Source: Mycobacterium sp. Aquia_213 (GTDB lineage: Bacteria; Actinomycetota; Actinomycetes; Mycobacteriales; Mycobacteriaceae). Taken from it: DNA of 64,000 nucleotides. The position numbers and the translations under genes are program-made. Of the stretch, positions 8,442 to 16,638 are shown in pieces. Each line of letters opens with the position of its first letter. The first letter of the stretch is position 1. The notes under the pieces were generated by a model. The model searched no databases and was not told the DNA's origin. It saw only the letters and a list, made by a program, of their open reading frames with translations. The stretch lies in the NCBI RefSeq assembly GCF_026625985.1, contig NZ_CP113116.1, positions 3,658,001-3,722,000 on the forward strand, given 5' to 3'.

Positions 8442-10500
8442 CGCCGGCTACCTTCACCAGTTCTTGTGTGGGAGCGGCGTTCTCGCGGTCCGCGATCCAC
8501 TTCACGATGGTATCGATCGCAGCGTCGAGCGGCACGCCGTTGATCTGGCTGCGGTCACCGAAGCGAAAGCTGATCGCCCCGCCCTCGACGTCGCGGTCAC
8601 CGGCCAGCAACATGAACGGGACGTGCTGGTTGGTGTGGTTCACGATCTTCTTGGCCATCCGGTCGTCGCTGGTGTCGACCTCGACCCGGACACCTCGCGA
8701 CCTCAGTTGCGCGGCAACATCTTTCAGGTAACCCGCGTGTTCGTCCGCGACCGGGATGCCGACCACCTGAACCGGCGCCAGCCACGCCGGAAAGGCCCCG
8801 GCATAGTGCTCGGTGAGAATGCCGAAGAACCGCTCGATGGACCCGAACAGCGCCCGGTGGATGAGCACCGGCCGCTGCCGGGTGCCGTCGGACGCGGTGT
8901 ATTCCAGCTCGAATCGGTCCGGCATGTTGAAGTCGAGCTGAATGGTCGACATCTGCCAGCTGCGCCCCAGCGCATCCTTGACCTGCACCGAGATCTTCGG
9001 GCCGTAGAACGCCGCACCACCGGGGTCGGGAACGAAATGCAACCCGGAAGCCAAGGCGACCTCCCGCAGGACTTCGGTGGCCTCGTCCCACATCTCGTCG
9101 GAGCCGGAGTACTTCTCCGGGTCTTTGGTGGACAACTCCAGGTAGAAGTCGTTGAGCCCGTAGTCGGCCAGCAAGTCGAGCACGAACCGCAGCAGCGAGG
9201 TCAGCTCGTCACGCATCTGCTCTCGCGTGCAGTAGATGTGGGCGTCGTCCTGAGTCATGCCGCGCACCCGGGTCAGCCCATGTACCACGCCCGACTTCTC
9301 GTAGCGGTACACGCTGCCGAACTCGAAGAGCCGCAACGGAAGCTCGCGGTAGGAGCGGCCGCGTGACCGATAGATCAGGTGGTGCATCGGGCAGTTCATC
9401 GGCTTGAGGTAGTAGTCCTGCCCGGGCTTGCGCACCGTCCCGTCCGCGTTGAACTCCGCATCCAGGTGCATCGGCGGGTACATGCCGTCGGCGTACCACT
9501 CGAGGTGACCCGACGTGATGTACAGCTGCTCCTTGGTGATGTGCGGGGTGTTGACGAACTCGTACCCGGCCTCGATGTGCTTGCGCCGCGAGTACTCTTC
9601 CAGCTCGCGGCGGATGATGCCGCCCTTGGGGTGGAAAACCGCCAGGCCGGAACCGATTTCGTCGGGGAAGCTGAACAGGTCCAGCTCGACGCCCAGCTTG
9701 CGATGGTCGCGCCGCTGCGCCTCCTCGAGCAGCTCCAGGTGCTTGTCGAGCGCCTCCTGCGACTCCCAGGCGGTGCCGTAGATGCGCTGCAGGCTGGCGT
9801 TGCTCTGGTCGCCGCGCCAGTAGGCGGCCGAACTGCGGGTGAGCTTGAACGCCGGGATGTGCTTGGTGGTCGGAATATGCGGACCGCGACACAGGTCACC
9901 CCAGACCCGTTCGCGGGTACGGGGATTGAGGTTGTCATAGGCGGTGAGTTCGTCGCCGCCGACCTCCATTATCTCGGCCATCGTGTCGGTTCCGATGGAC
10001 TTGTCGTCGACGAGTTCGAGCTTGTAGGGCTCGCTGGCCAGTTCCTGGCGCGCCGCATCCTTGGATTCGTAGACCCGCCGGTCGAAGAGCTGGCCGTCCT
10101 TGACGATCTGGCGCATCCGCTTTTCCAGCTTGGCCAGGTCTTCTGGAGTGAACGGCTCCGCCACGTCGAAGTCGTAGTAGAAGCCGTCCGCGATGGGCGG
10201 CCCGATGCCCAATTTGGCCTGCGGGAACAGGTTTTGTACGGCCTGGGCCAGCACGTGTGCGGCCGAATGCCGGATGACGCTGCGGCCCTCGTCGGTGTTG
10301 GCCGCGACCGGGACCACCTCGGCGTCGGTGTCGGGCGCCCAGCTCAGGTCGCGCAGCTTGCCGTCGGCGTCGCGCACCACCACGATCGCGTCGGGGGTAC
10401 CCCGGCGCGGCAACCCCGCCTCCCCGACCGCCGCGGCCGCGGTAGTCCCGGCAGGAACCCGGATGGGGGCTGCTGGGACGGACTGTGCGGAGGCGCTCAT
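8434..10500 (-). CDS. thrS: threonyl-tRNA synthetase
   Basis: Charges tRNA-Thr. 688 residues in the usual order. A TGS-like N-terminal domain spans ~1-75. The second additional (editing) domain follows with RHSAAHVLAQAV, whose HxxxH is typical. The class II catalytic core carries the zinc-ligand segments LKPMNCPMHH and MTQDDAHIYC, and the anticodon-binding domain begins near WLAPVQVVGIPV. It is first in a minus-strand operon with HIT, pgsA1, patA, pimA and nudix. I see no T-box or other leader in the bases upstream of 10500. Confidence 0.98.
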   Translation of the reverse strand: MSASAQSVPAAPIRVPAGTTAAAAVGEAGLPRRGTPDAIVVVRDADGKLRDLSWAPDTDAEVVPVAANTDEGRSVIRHSAAHVLAQAVQNLFPQAKLGIGPPIADGFYYDFDVAEPFTPEDLAKLEKRMRQIVKDGQLFDRRVYESKDAARQELASEPYKLELVDDKSIGTDTMAEIMEVGGDELTAYDNLNPRTRERVWGDLCRGPHIPTTKHIPAFKLTRSSAAYWRGDQSNASLQRIYGTAWESQEALDKHLELLEEAQRRDHRKLGVELDLFSFPDEIGSGLAVFHPKGGIIRRELEEYSRRKHIEAGYEFVNTPHITKEQLYITSGHLEWYADGMYPPMHLDAEFNADGTVRKPGQDYYLKPMNCPMHHLIYRSRGRSYRELPLRLFEFGSVYRYEKSGVVHGLTRVRGMTQDDAHIYCTREQMRDELTSLLRFVLDLLADYGLNDFYLELSTKDPEKYSGSDEMWDEATEVLREVALASGLHFVPDPGGAAFYGPKISVQVKDALGRSWQMSTIQLDFNMPDRFELEYTASDGTRQRPVLIHRALFGSIERFFGILTEHYAGAFPAWLAPVQVVGIPVADEHAGYLKDVAAQLRSRGVRVEVDTSDDRMAKKIVNHTNQHVPFMLLAGDRDVEGGAISFRFGDRSQINGVPLDAAIDTIVKWIADRENAAPTQELVKVAGGG

Positions 10501-10839
10501 CGGGTTGGTCTCCAGGGTTTCTGCGGGAATAGATCAGTGATTAATCGATGCCATGCTATCGGGGCGCGCCCCGACAGGCCCAAGCCGTTACGGCACCGGA
10601 CTTTCCCGCCGGCACGCATGATCGCTCGGCCGACCCCGCCCCGCGGCGATCCGATCGAACCCCTGCCACCACTTCGCGTTGCCCGGACGCCATCTTGGTG
10701 TGCGCTGGCAGTCACCTTCTGTTCATCTAAGTAGGTTGCCCGGCAACGGTATTCGGCCGACCTTGTCCCCCAATCGGTGACGCAATTCCAACCCATTGGC
10801 GGATTCCGCGCCGGGCTCGGTCTTCCTAGCCTTATCGCC
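10501..10839. other. intergenic region between thrS and the alpha/beta hydrolase
   Basis: 339 bp separating divergent genes, so it should hold the thrS operon promoter (minus strand) and the hydrolase promoter (plus strand). I see no convincing -35/-10 pair, leader peptide or strong inverted repeat. The open frames crossing it run into the hydrolase gene in the wrong frame and lack family resemblance. Confidence 0.6.
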
Positions 10840-11694
10840 ATGGCCACCGCCAGCGTCACCAGGTCTGTCGATCCTCGGCAGGGAGTTTCGATCGCGTACC
10901 AGATCAGCCCCGGTCCGTGCGCTGACTGTTCGGAATGGCTGGTGCTGGTCCACGGCACCTTGCAATCCAAGGCCGTGTGGGAGCGCTTCGGATATATCGA
11001 TGAGCTGACCCGGCATTTCAACGTCGTGACCATCGATGTGCTGGGCCACGGACAAAGCAGCAAGCCGCATTTTTCGGCGCTCTACGACACGACGTTTCTC
11101 GCGCTCGACATTTGTGCGGTGTTGGACGATATCGCGATCCAGTCCGCCCACTACATCGGATACTCGCTGGGCGGCAGAATCGGCTTGGCGATGGCGATGC
11201 TTCATCCGGAACGGATTCGTTCGCTGGTAGTCGTCGGATCGTCGCATTACCCTCAGCACGACCTCGTTGACAGGTTCTTCTGCCGTGGCGCGATCGAAAT
11301 CCTCGAGACCGACGGAATGCGTGCCTTCGTTGCTCAATGGCAAGAGGCACACGATTTCGTACTGAGCGCCAAAAGCCTCGACCGCTTGGCCGGTCACGAT
11401 CCCCTGGCACTCGCCGCCTACCTGCGCTCCTGCCAGTCGGAGTCGGGCATCGACCAGCACCAACTGTCGGCGATCAAGATTCCCACGCTCATCTGCGTCG
11501 GCACCGACGACACTTTTCGTTTCGACGAATCAGTCGAACTGGCGAAACTCATTCCCGGCGCGGAGTTTTACGCACTCGCGGGCAAAGACCACGGTCAAAC
11601 GATAACGGCGGGCGCGCCCGAACTTCTCGCACAACTGACCATGTTCTTCGGTGCGCGATACGCCGATGTCGAGGCCACCGGATGGGCCGCCTGA
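10840..11694 (+). CDS. alpha/beta hydrolase
   Basis: 284 residues from the ATG at 10840 (MATASVTRSVDPRQG). The oxyanion segment is LVHGT near residue 37, the nucleophile elbow is GYSLGG with Ser109, the acid is in VGTDDTF, and the His is in GKDHGQT. It resembles small soluble esterases and enol-lactone hydrolases, but the substrate cannot be told. There is no clear Shine-Dalgarno, so a leaderless transcript is possible; an upstream in-frame ATG at 10777 adds 21 non-homologous residues. It stands alone, facing a convergent thioesterase 9 bp away. Confidence 0.85.
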   Translation: MATASVTRSVDPRQGVSIAYQISPGPCADCSEWLVLVHGTLQSKAVWERFGYIDELTRHFNVVTIDVLGHGQSSKPHFSALYDTTFLALDICAVLDDIAIQSAHYIGYSLGGRIGLAMAMLHPERIRSLVVVGSSHYPQHDLVDRFFCRGAIEILETDGMRAFVAQWQEAHDFVLSAKSLDRLAGHDPLALAAYLRSCQSESGIDQHQLSAIKIPTLICVGTDDTFRFDESVELAKLIPGAEFYALAGKDHGQTITAGAPELLAQLTMFFGARYADVEATGWAA

Positions 11695-11703
11695 GCTGAC
11701 CCC

Positions 11704-12327
11704 CTAGGGCTGGCCGGGTTTGAGTTTCACGAACAACGCATCGGCTTCGGCCAGCAGCGTGTCGCCGTCGGTCAACCTGCCCGACACAAAGATTTTGCGG
11801 CCGTCGGCCTGGTCGATGCCGGCGTCGAACTGCAGCTCTTTTTCGATCGGCACGATATTGCGGTAGTTGATCTTCAGGTAAGCGGTGCGCTGACGGGGGC
11901 TGCCGGTGAGCACCGACGCGGTCAGGCCGAGCACGGTGTCGAACAGCATGCCCAGCGACCCGCCGTGCACGGCGCCGTTGCGGCCCAGGTGAAACCGCCC
12001 GAAGCGGGCCGTGCCCTCGATACGCCCGTCCTCGGTCTTGCGGGACGACAACGGCACGGTGAGGATATTGCCGCGCACCGGCAGGTCCATCCGCCGGCCC
12101 GACGGCGACGCCCATTCGTCGGCGTCGTACGGGCTCAGCAGCGCGGACAGCTTCTCCAGTGTGTCCGCGGCCTCGCTGATGACCTCGTCGGGCGCGTCGA
12201 CGGCACGCGCGTGGTCTTGCAACTTGCGCACGGCGTCGATGAACCGGCCGTAGTCGGGCCCGCCCTGAGTCGTCGGTACGGGTGGATTGAATCCCCCGCC
12301 GGGGTGTTTCTGATGCTCGACGGCCAC
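11704..12327 (-). CDS. hotdog-fold thioesterase (PaaI/THEM4-like)
   Basis: 207 residues. A helical N-terminal ~90 residues precede a hotdog domain with the NGAVHGGSLGMLFDTVLGL helix signature, in which the His-Gly-Gly and the Asp are the usual active-site neighbours, and LKINYRNIVPIEKEL as the following strand. It likely cleaves an acyl-CoA. The GTG start at 12327 lies 24 bp after the aldo-keto reductase stop, so the two probably form a transcription unit. Similar two-part proteins are common in mycobacteria without assigned substrate. Confidence 0.84.
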   Translation of the reverse strand: MAVEHQKHPGGGFNPPVPTTQGGPDYGRFIDAVRKLQDHARAVDAPDEVISEAADTLEKLSALLSPYDADEWASPSGRRMDLPVRGNILTVPLSSRKTEDGRIEGTARFGRFHLGRNGAVHGGSLGMLFDTVLGLTASVLTGSPRQRTAYLKINYRNIVPIEKELQFDAGIDQADGRKIFVSGRLTDGDTLLAEADALFVKLKPGQP

Positions 12328-12351
12328 CAGAACACCGTATTGGGTGCCCTG

Positions 12352-13227
12352 CTACTGCGCTCCGGCAGCCGCCAGGGTCTCGAACTCGTCGTCGCTGAGC
12401 GTGATCTCGGCGGCGGCCACGTTCTCCTCCAGGTGCGCCACCTTCGACGTGCCCGGAATCGGCAACATCACCGGCGAGCGCTTCAGCAGCCAGGCCAGGG
12501 CCAGCTGCGACGGTGACGCGTGGTGGTCGTCGGCGATCCGTTTCAGCGGGCCGTCGGCAGCGGCCAGCGGCCCGGCCGCCAGCGGGAAGTACGGGATGAA
12601 GCCGACACCCTGTTCGGTCGCGGCGTCGAGTAGCGGTTCGGCCCGGCGGACCGTCAGGTTGTACATGTTCTGCACCGACACGATCTGGGTGATCGTCTGC
12701 GCCTCGTTCAGCTGATCGACGTTGACCTCGGACAGCCCGATGTGGCGGATCTTGCCCTCGTCCTTCAGCTTGGCCAGCTCGCCCACCTGGTCGGCCAGCG
12801 GCCACTTGGGGTCCACCCGGTGCAGCTGCAACAGGTCGATGGTCTCCACACCCAGGCGGCGCAGGCTCATCTCAACTTCCTGCCGCAGGTAGGCCGGGAA
12901 ACCCATCTCGATCCAGACATCCGGGCCCGTCCGCAAAAAGCCGGCCTTGGTCGCGATCACCAGGTCGTCGTAGGGATACAGCGCCTCGCGGATGATCTCC
13001 TCGGAGATGTAGGGGCCGTAGGAGTCCGCGGTGTCGAAGAGGTCCACGCCCAGCTCGACGGCGCGGCGCAACACCCGGATGCATTCGTCGCGATCGGCGG
13101 GTGGGCCCCAGACGCCCTTACCGACGATGCGCATCGCCCCGAACCCGAGGCGGTTGACGGTCAAATCGCCGCCGAAAGTGAACGTTCCGGACGCTTCGGC
13201 AACAGTTTTCGAGTTTTGTGCAGTCAC
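12352..13227 (-). CDS. aldo/keto reductase
   Basis: NADPH-dependent carbonyl reductase of the AKR superfamily. 291 residues from the GTG at 13227, with TIM-barrel motifs and a full tetrad: Asp65 and Tyr70 in DLFDTADSYGP, Lys94 in IATKAGF, and His136 in LLQLHRVD. The C-terminal cofactor loop is PIPGTSKVAHLEENV. The frame extends to 13329 but the extra 34 residues are poor. The natural substrate is unknown. It sits divergent from the DUF1990 gene. Confidence 0.92.
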   Translation of the reverse strand: MTAQNSKTVAEASGTFTFGGDLTVNRLGFGAMRIVGKGVWGPPADRDECIRVLRRAVELGVDLFDTADSYGPYISEEIIREALYPYDDLVIATKAGFLRTGPDVWIEMGFPAYLRQEVEMSLRRLGVETIDLLQLHRVDPKWPLADQVGELAKLKDEGKIRHIGLSEVNVDQLNEAQTITQIVSVQNMYNLTVRRAEPLLDAATEQGVGFIPYFPLAAGPLAAADGPLKRIADDHHASPSQLALAWLLKRSPVMLPIPGTSKVAHLEENVAAAEITLSDDEFETLAAAGAQ

Positions 13228-13292
13228 GCATCCGACCGTACGCTCCAAGCGCATTCGCGCATTCGCGCATCCCGGCGTGGCAAGCTGGCCGG

Positions 13293-13793
13293 GTGGACCT
13301 TGCAGCACTCGAGGAACTACCGCTGACATACCGGGAGGTCGGTGCGACCGCGTCGGGTGAGCAGCCCGCCGGATATCACCATCAACACGTCGAGCGTCAG
13401 ATCGGCACCGGCAGACCGCGATTCGAGCAGGCCGCCGACGCCGTACTGCACTGGGGCATGCAGCGCGGGTCCGGCCTACGCGTACAGGCCAGCTCCGAGG
13501 TCGTCGTGCTCGACGCGGTGGTCGTGGTGCGGCTAGGTTTTCTGCCGGCGCCGTGCCGAGTCGTCTACCTGGTCGACGAGCCCGACCTCCGCGGGTTCGG
13601 CTACGGCACCCTGCCCGGCCACCCGGAGTGCGGCGAGGAACGCTTCGTGGTGCGCCGGGACCCGGCGACCGACGCGGTGTTCGCCGAGGTGTCGGCGTTC
13701 TCCCGGCCCGCGACGTGGTGGAGCAAGGCCGGCGGACCGGTGGTGAAGATCGGCCAGCGCGTCATCGCCAAGCGCTACCTGCGTGCGGTCTGA
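13293..13793 (+). CDS. DUF1990 family protein
   Basis: 166 residues from the GTG at 13293 (VDLAALEELPLTYREVG). The pattern ADAVLHWGMQRGSGLRV, then RVVYLVDEPDLRGFGYGTLPGHPECGEERF, then SRPATWWSKAGGPVVKIGQ is typical of DUF1990, a family with a lipocalin/START-like look but no established reaction. The promoter overlaps that of the divergent aldo-keto reductase. It ends 3 bp from the convergent nitronate monooxygenase gene. Confidence 0.83.
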   Translation: MDLAALEELPLTYREVGATASGEQPAGYHHQHVERQIGTGRPRFEQAADAVLHWGMQRGSGLRVQASSEVVVLDAVVVVRLGFLPAPCRVVYLVDEPDLRGFGYGTLPGHPECGEERFVVRRDPATDAVFAEVSAFSRPATWWSKAGGPVVKIGQRVIAKRYLRAV

Positions 13794-13796
13794 CCG

Positions 13797-14738
13797 CTAC
13801 GCCCCCCAGCCGGCCAGCAGCCGGCGCGCGCCGGTGCACATCGCGTCGATGACCTCGGCGACCGACGCGTCGTCGCGGATCATGCCGACGCCCTGACCGG
13901 CGTCGACCGGGGCGATGCTGCGGTCGTCGGCGTCGATCGCGGCGGCCAGCTCGTCACAGGCCGGCGCATCGAGCGTGTCCTCCTTACCGGTCCACCGTGC
14001 GACGAAGTCATTGCTCAGCACGCGCGACGGGAATCGCGCCGGCCACGGCAGGCCCTTGGCGACATCGAACGCCCGGGTGACCGCGGTGTCGGTCGACCGG
14101 GCCGCGATCAGCGCCTCGCGGCTGCCATCGCCGGTCAGCGCCTCCGGACACGCCGCCAGGCGCGTGCCCACCCAGGCGCCGCTGGCCCCGGCGGCCAGCA
14201 CCGCGGCCAGGCTGCGCGCCGAGGCGATACCGCCACCGGCGAGCACGGGCACCGACACGGCGTCCAACACGTCGTCGAGCAACGGCAGCGTGCCGAGCTT
14301 GGTATCGCCGTGCCCGCCGCCCTCGGAACCGCGCGCGACCAAGATGTCGATGCCCGCGTCCACCGCCTGACGGGCGCCGAGTGAGTCGTAAACCTGTGTG
14401 ACAGTGGCGATTCCGGCGTTGTGCGCGTGAGCGACCCACGACCAGTCGGTGCCGAAGCTGACCGACAGCAGGACGGGCCGCGCCGCCAGGGCGTCATCGA
14501 GCAGGCCCGCCTCGGTGCGCATCACCCAGTCCACCAGGCCGATTCCGAACGTGCCGTCGACGTGTTGCAACTGGGCCGCCAGCAGCTCCCTGGTCGCGAC
14601 GCTGCCCATGCCGACCATGCCCAGACCACCGGCGGCGCTGACCGCCGCGGCCAGCCGGCCACCCGCGACGCCGCCCATCGGGGCGTTGACGATGGGCACC
14701 CGCAGGCCGAGCTGCGTTGACCAGGGCGTGGACAACAT
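13797..14738 (-). CDS. nitronate monooxygenase (2-nitropropane dioxygenase family)
   Basis: FMN TIM-barrel enzyme expected to oxidise alkyl nitronates such as propionate 3-nitronate to aldehyde and nitrite. 313 residues: the N-terminal VPIVNAPMGGVAGGRLAAAV, the FMN/catalytic-His segment ARGSEGGGHGDTK, and the phosphate-binding VPVLAGGGIASARSLAAVL. It starts 5 bp after the cupin stop and is the last gene of a five-gene minus-strand operon that begins with fdxA. Enoyl-ACP-reductase-like FMN proteins share the fold, so substrate is less certain than family. Confidence 0.9.
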   Translation of the reverse strand: MLSTPWSTQLGLRVPIVNAPMGGVAGGRLAAAVSAAGGLGMVGMGSVATRELLAAQLQHVDGTFGIGLVDWVMRTEAGLLDDALAARPVLLSVSFGTDWSWVAHAHNAGIATVTQVYDSLGARQAVDAGIDILVARGSEGGGHGDTKLGTLPLLDDVLDAVSVPVLAGGGIASARSLAAVLAAGASGAWVGTRLAACPEALTGDGSREALIAARSTDTAVTRAFDVAKGLPWPARFPSRVLSNDFVARWTGKEDTLDAPACDELAAAIDADDRSIAPVDAGQGVGMIRDDASVAEVIDAMCTGARRLLAGWGA

Positions 14739-14743
14739 GTCAG

Positions 14744-15091
14744 CTAGTGCGCCGCACCGGGCTGGCTTTTCAGCACGGTCAGCATCACCACCGAATCCTG
14801 CACCGCGTGCAGGGCATGGCGCCGCGGCGGAATCGCGATATGGTCGCCGGTTTTGCCGTCCCAGGAGTCCTCGCCGGCCGTCAGGCGCACGTGACCCTGC
14901 AGCACCTGCAACGTCGCCTCGCCGGGGCTGTCGTGTTCGGACAGGTCGTGGTCGGCGAGCAAGGCGAGCACGGTCTGCCGGAGTTCGTGGTCGTGGCCGC
15001 CGTGGATGGTGTGTGCGGCCCGTCCGCTGTGCGACTGCCGGGCTTCGGCCAGTTTTTCGGTGGCCAGGCTGGTCAGTGAGATCGATTCCAT
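14744..15091 (-). CDS. small cupin-domain protein
   Basis: 115 residues, a single conserved beta-barrel: SEHDSPGEATLQVLQGHVRLT is the first cupin motif and GDHIAIPPRRHALHAVQDSVVML the second. Histidines suggest a metal site, though the first motif lacks the usual HxH and has only one His. It lies between the membrane protein gene (41 bp upstream) and the nitronate monooxygenase (5 bp downstream) in the fdxA operon. Role unknown; a sensor or small dioxygenase linked to nitro or NO stress is inference from the neighbours. Confidence 0.82.
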   Translation of the reverse strand: MESISLTSLATEKLAEARQSHSGRAAHTIHGGHDHELRQTVLALLADHDLSEHDSPGEATLQVLQGHVRLTAGEDSWDGKTGDHIAIPPRRHALHAVQDSVVMLTVLKSQPGAAH

Positions 15092-15131
15092 TGGTGCGTC
15101 CCCTTGGTGTGACGGTGGGCTATCCGTGGTT

Positions 15132-15557
15132 TCAAGCGGTCAATAGGAGTATCCCCGCCACGATCAACGCCACGACCTTGACCACCTCTAAACCGACGTA
15201 GGCGTAGTGGGCGCGGGACCGGGGCGCATCCAGCCCGGCGAGCACTTGGTCCGAGCGTTGGGTCAGCTTGGGGCGCACGGCGATCAACTGGATCGCCAGC
15301 ATGGCGTACGCGACGGCAAACGCGACGCCGATCCGCATCGGCATCGGGCCGTCCACCACGACCGCCAGGGTGACGATGGCGAACGCGACCTCGACGGTGT
15401 TGAGCGCGCGAAAGACCAGGCGTCCGATACCGAGCCCGATCTGCAACGTGACGTTCGGCGCCCGGAATTTCAGCGGTGCTTCCAGGAACGAGATCGCCAG
15501 CACCATGCCGAGCCAGACGAAGGTGACCGCCACGGCGACTGCCATTTCGGTGCTCAC
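15132..15557 (-). CDS. four-helix membrane protein, unknown function
   Basis: 141 residues from the GTG at 15557 (VSTEMAVAVAV), which begins 2 bp after the regulator stop. Four hydrophobic helices are evident, around residues 4-24, 45-68, 74-95 and 118-140. A conserved-looking SFLEAPLKFRAP motif sits between the first two. I do not recognise a characterised family; the layout resembles small DUF4149- or DoxX-like membrane proteins. The operon context is with an Fe-S type regulator and ferredoxin. Confidence 0.78.
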   Translation of the reverse strand: MSTEMAVAVAVTFVWLGMVLAISFLEAPLKFRAPNVTLQIGLGIGRLVFRALNTVEVAFAIVTLAVVVDGPMPMRIGVAFAVAYAMLAIQLIAVRPKLTQRSDQVLAGLDAPRSRAHYAYVGLEVVKVVALIVAGILLLTA

Positions 15558-15559
15558 AG

Positions 15560-16231
15560 CTAGGCCTCCTGCAACTCGAGATGTGCGATACACAGATCGG
15601 GTTCGACGAACGCGTCGAGACGCTCGACGGCGACCGGGGCACCCCAGGTTTCCAGGGCGCCCTGCATGAGCCCAAGGTGCACGGGACAGACGACGGCAGT
15701 GCGGTTTTCGGCGAGCTCCAGGAACGGGCAGTGCCGCAGGCCGACCTGTTGCTCCCCGTCTGCTCGCCGGCGCTCCGGTGCGAAGCCAAGCTGATCGAGC
15801 ACGTCGACCAGGTGGCCGATGGCCTTGTCCGGGCTCGGCGCATCCGCCGACGATCCCGCACCCCAATCCAGCTGGCGCCCCCACGCCCGCCCGGCGGCCA
15901 GCGCCTTGGCGGCGGGATCCGTATCGGACGCGAACGCCATCGTCAGAATCTCGGCCAGCAACCGGTAGTGCCGCGTGCCGCCGCGATCCATCTGCCGGAC
16001 CGCCCGGAACATCAGGGGCGGACGCCCCGGACCCTTGCGGCCCGGCTCAACCCGTTCCACCCGGTCGTCGCCGACCAGGCTGTCGAGGTGGAAGCGAACG
16101 GTGTTGGGATGCACGCCCAGCACGTCGGCGATCGCGACGATGGTCATCGGCTCCCGGGACGTTCGCAGTATCCGCAGTACCTCACGACGGCGACTCGCGG
16201 ACTCCCCCGTTGACGTGGCGATGCTTCTCAC
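15560..16231 (-). CDS. HTH regulator with SufR-like cysteine cluster
   Basis: 223 residues. An N-terminal winged HTH (residues ~15-75; VLGVHPNTVRFHLDSL is the recognition region) is followed by a C-terminal domain with Cys168, Cys182, His185 and Cys214 in HCPFLELAENRTAVVCPVH...LCIAH. This is the layout of SufR and related DeoR/ArsR-type repressors that bind an Fe-S cluster. The GTG start overlaps the fdxA stop (GTGA). It probably controls its own operon and the divergent methyltransferase through the palindrome at 16594-16617, by analogy with other autoregulated Fe-S sensors. Confidence 0.85.
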   Translation of the reverse strand: MRSIATSTGESASRRREVLRILRTSREPMTIVAIADVLGVHPNTVRFHLDSLVGDDRVERVEPGRKGPGRPPLMFRAVRQMDRGGTRHYRLLAEILTMAFASDTDPAAKALAAGRAWGRQLDWGAGSSADAPSPDKAIGHLVDVLDQLGFAPERRRADGEQQVGLRHCPFLELAENRTAVVCPVHLGLMQGALETWGAPVAVERLDAFVEPDLCIAHLELQEA

Positions 16232-16584
16232 GCTCCTTCGGAAACGTCGGCTTTCGGCTCGGCGGCGACCAGCGGCGCATCGACGCCGAGTGCACCCAGC
16301 TTCGCCGCTCCGCCCGGTGACCCCAGCGGGGCGTCGCGCCCCGGCAGGGTTTCGGAGAAAAACGCCTCATTGTCGGCCAGGTGCGGCTGCAGCGCGTCGG
16401 GCAGGTCGTCCTCGTAGTAGATCGCCTCGACCGGGCATACCGGCTCGCAGGCGCCGCAGTCCACGCATTCGTCGGGATGGATGTACAGCGCCCGGGCACC
16501 CTCGTAGATGCAATCCACCGGGCATTCGTCCACACATGCCCGATCCATCACATCGATGCAGGGCTTTCCGATAACGTACGTCAT
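16228..16584 (-). CDS. fdxA: 7Fe-8S ferredoxin FdxA
   Basis: Small electron carrier with one 3Fe-4S and one 4Fe-4S cluster. 118 residues with Cys at 9, 17, 21, 25, 40, 43, 46 and 50. The C-terminal stretch LGSPGGAAKLGALGVD-PLVAA matches mycobacterial FdxA (Rv2007c) rather than FdxC. First gene of the operon fdxA-regulator-membrane-cupin-nitronate monooxygenase. I do not see a DosR box upstream; instead a strong palindrome lies 10 bp before the ATG. It could also serve the nearby dioxygenase, but that is speculation. Confidence 0.92.
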   Translation of the reverse strand: MTYVIGKPCIDVMDRACVDECPVDCIYEGARALYIHPDECVDCGACEPVCPVEAIYYEDDLPDALQPHLADNEAFFSETLPGRDAPLGSPGGAAKLGALGVDAPLVAAEPKADVSEGA

Positions 16585-16593
16585 GCGCTAGAG

Positions 16594-16617
16594 TTTACAC
16601 AATCACGATTGTGAAAA
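16594..16617. promoter_or_regulatory. palindromic operator between fdxA operon and methyltransferase
   Basis: Core CACAATC (16598-16604), 2-bp spacer AC, GATTGTG (16607-16613). Flanking TTT and AAA extend it to 11-base arms with one mismatch. It sits 10 bp upstream of the fdxA ATG and 22 bp upstream of the methyltransferase ATG, so a bound protein would block both directions. The adjacent HTH regulator is the natural candidate. Confidence 0.75.
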
Positions 16618-16638
16618 CTAGGAAGGACGGGAAAGGCC

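Noticed and set aside
10501..10839. T-box or other riboswitch before thrS
   Set aside because: No T-box sequence, specifier loop or terminator/antiterminator pair could be made out upstream of the thrS start on the minus strand.
16585..16638. DosR box for fdxA
   Set aside because: The palindrome CACAATC-AC-GATTGTG does not match the DosR consensus with its GGGAC/GTCCC half-sites.
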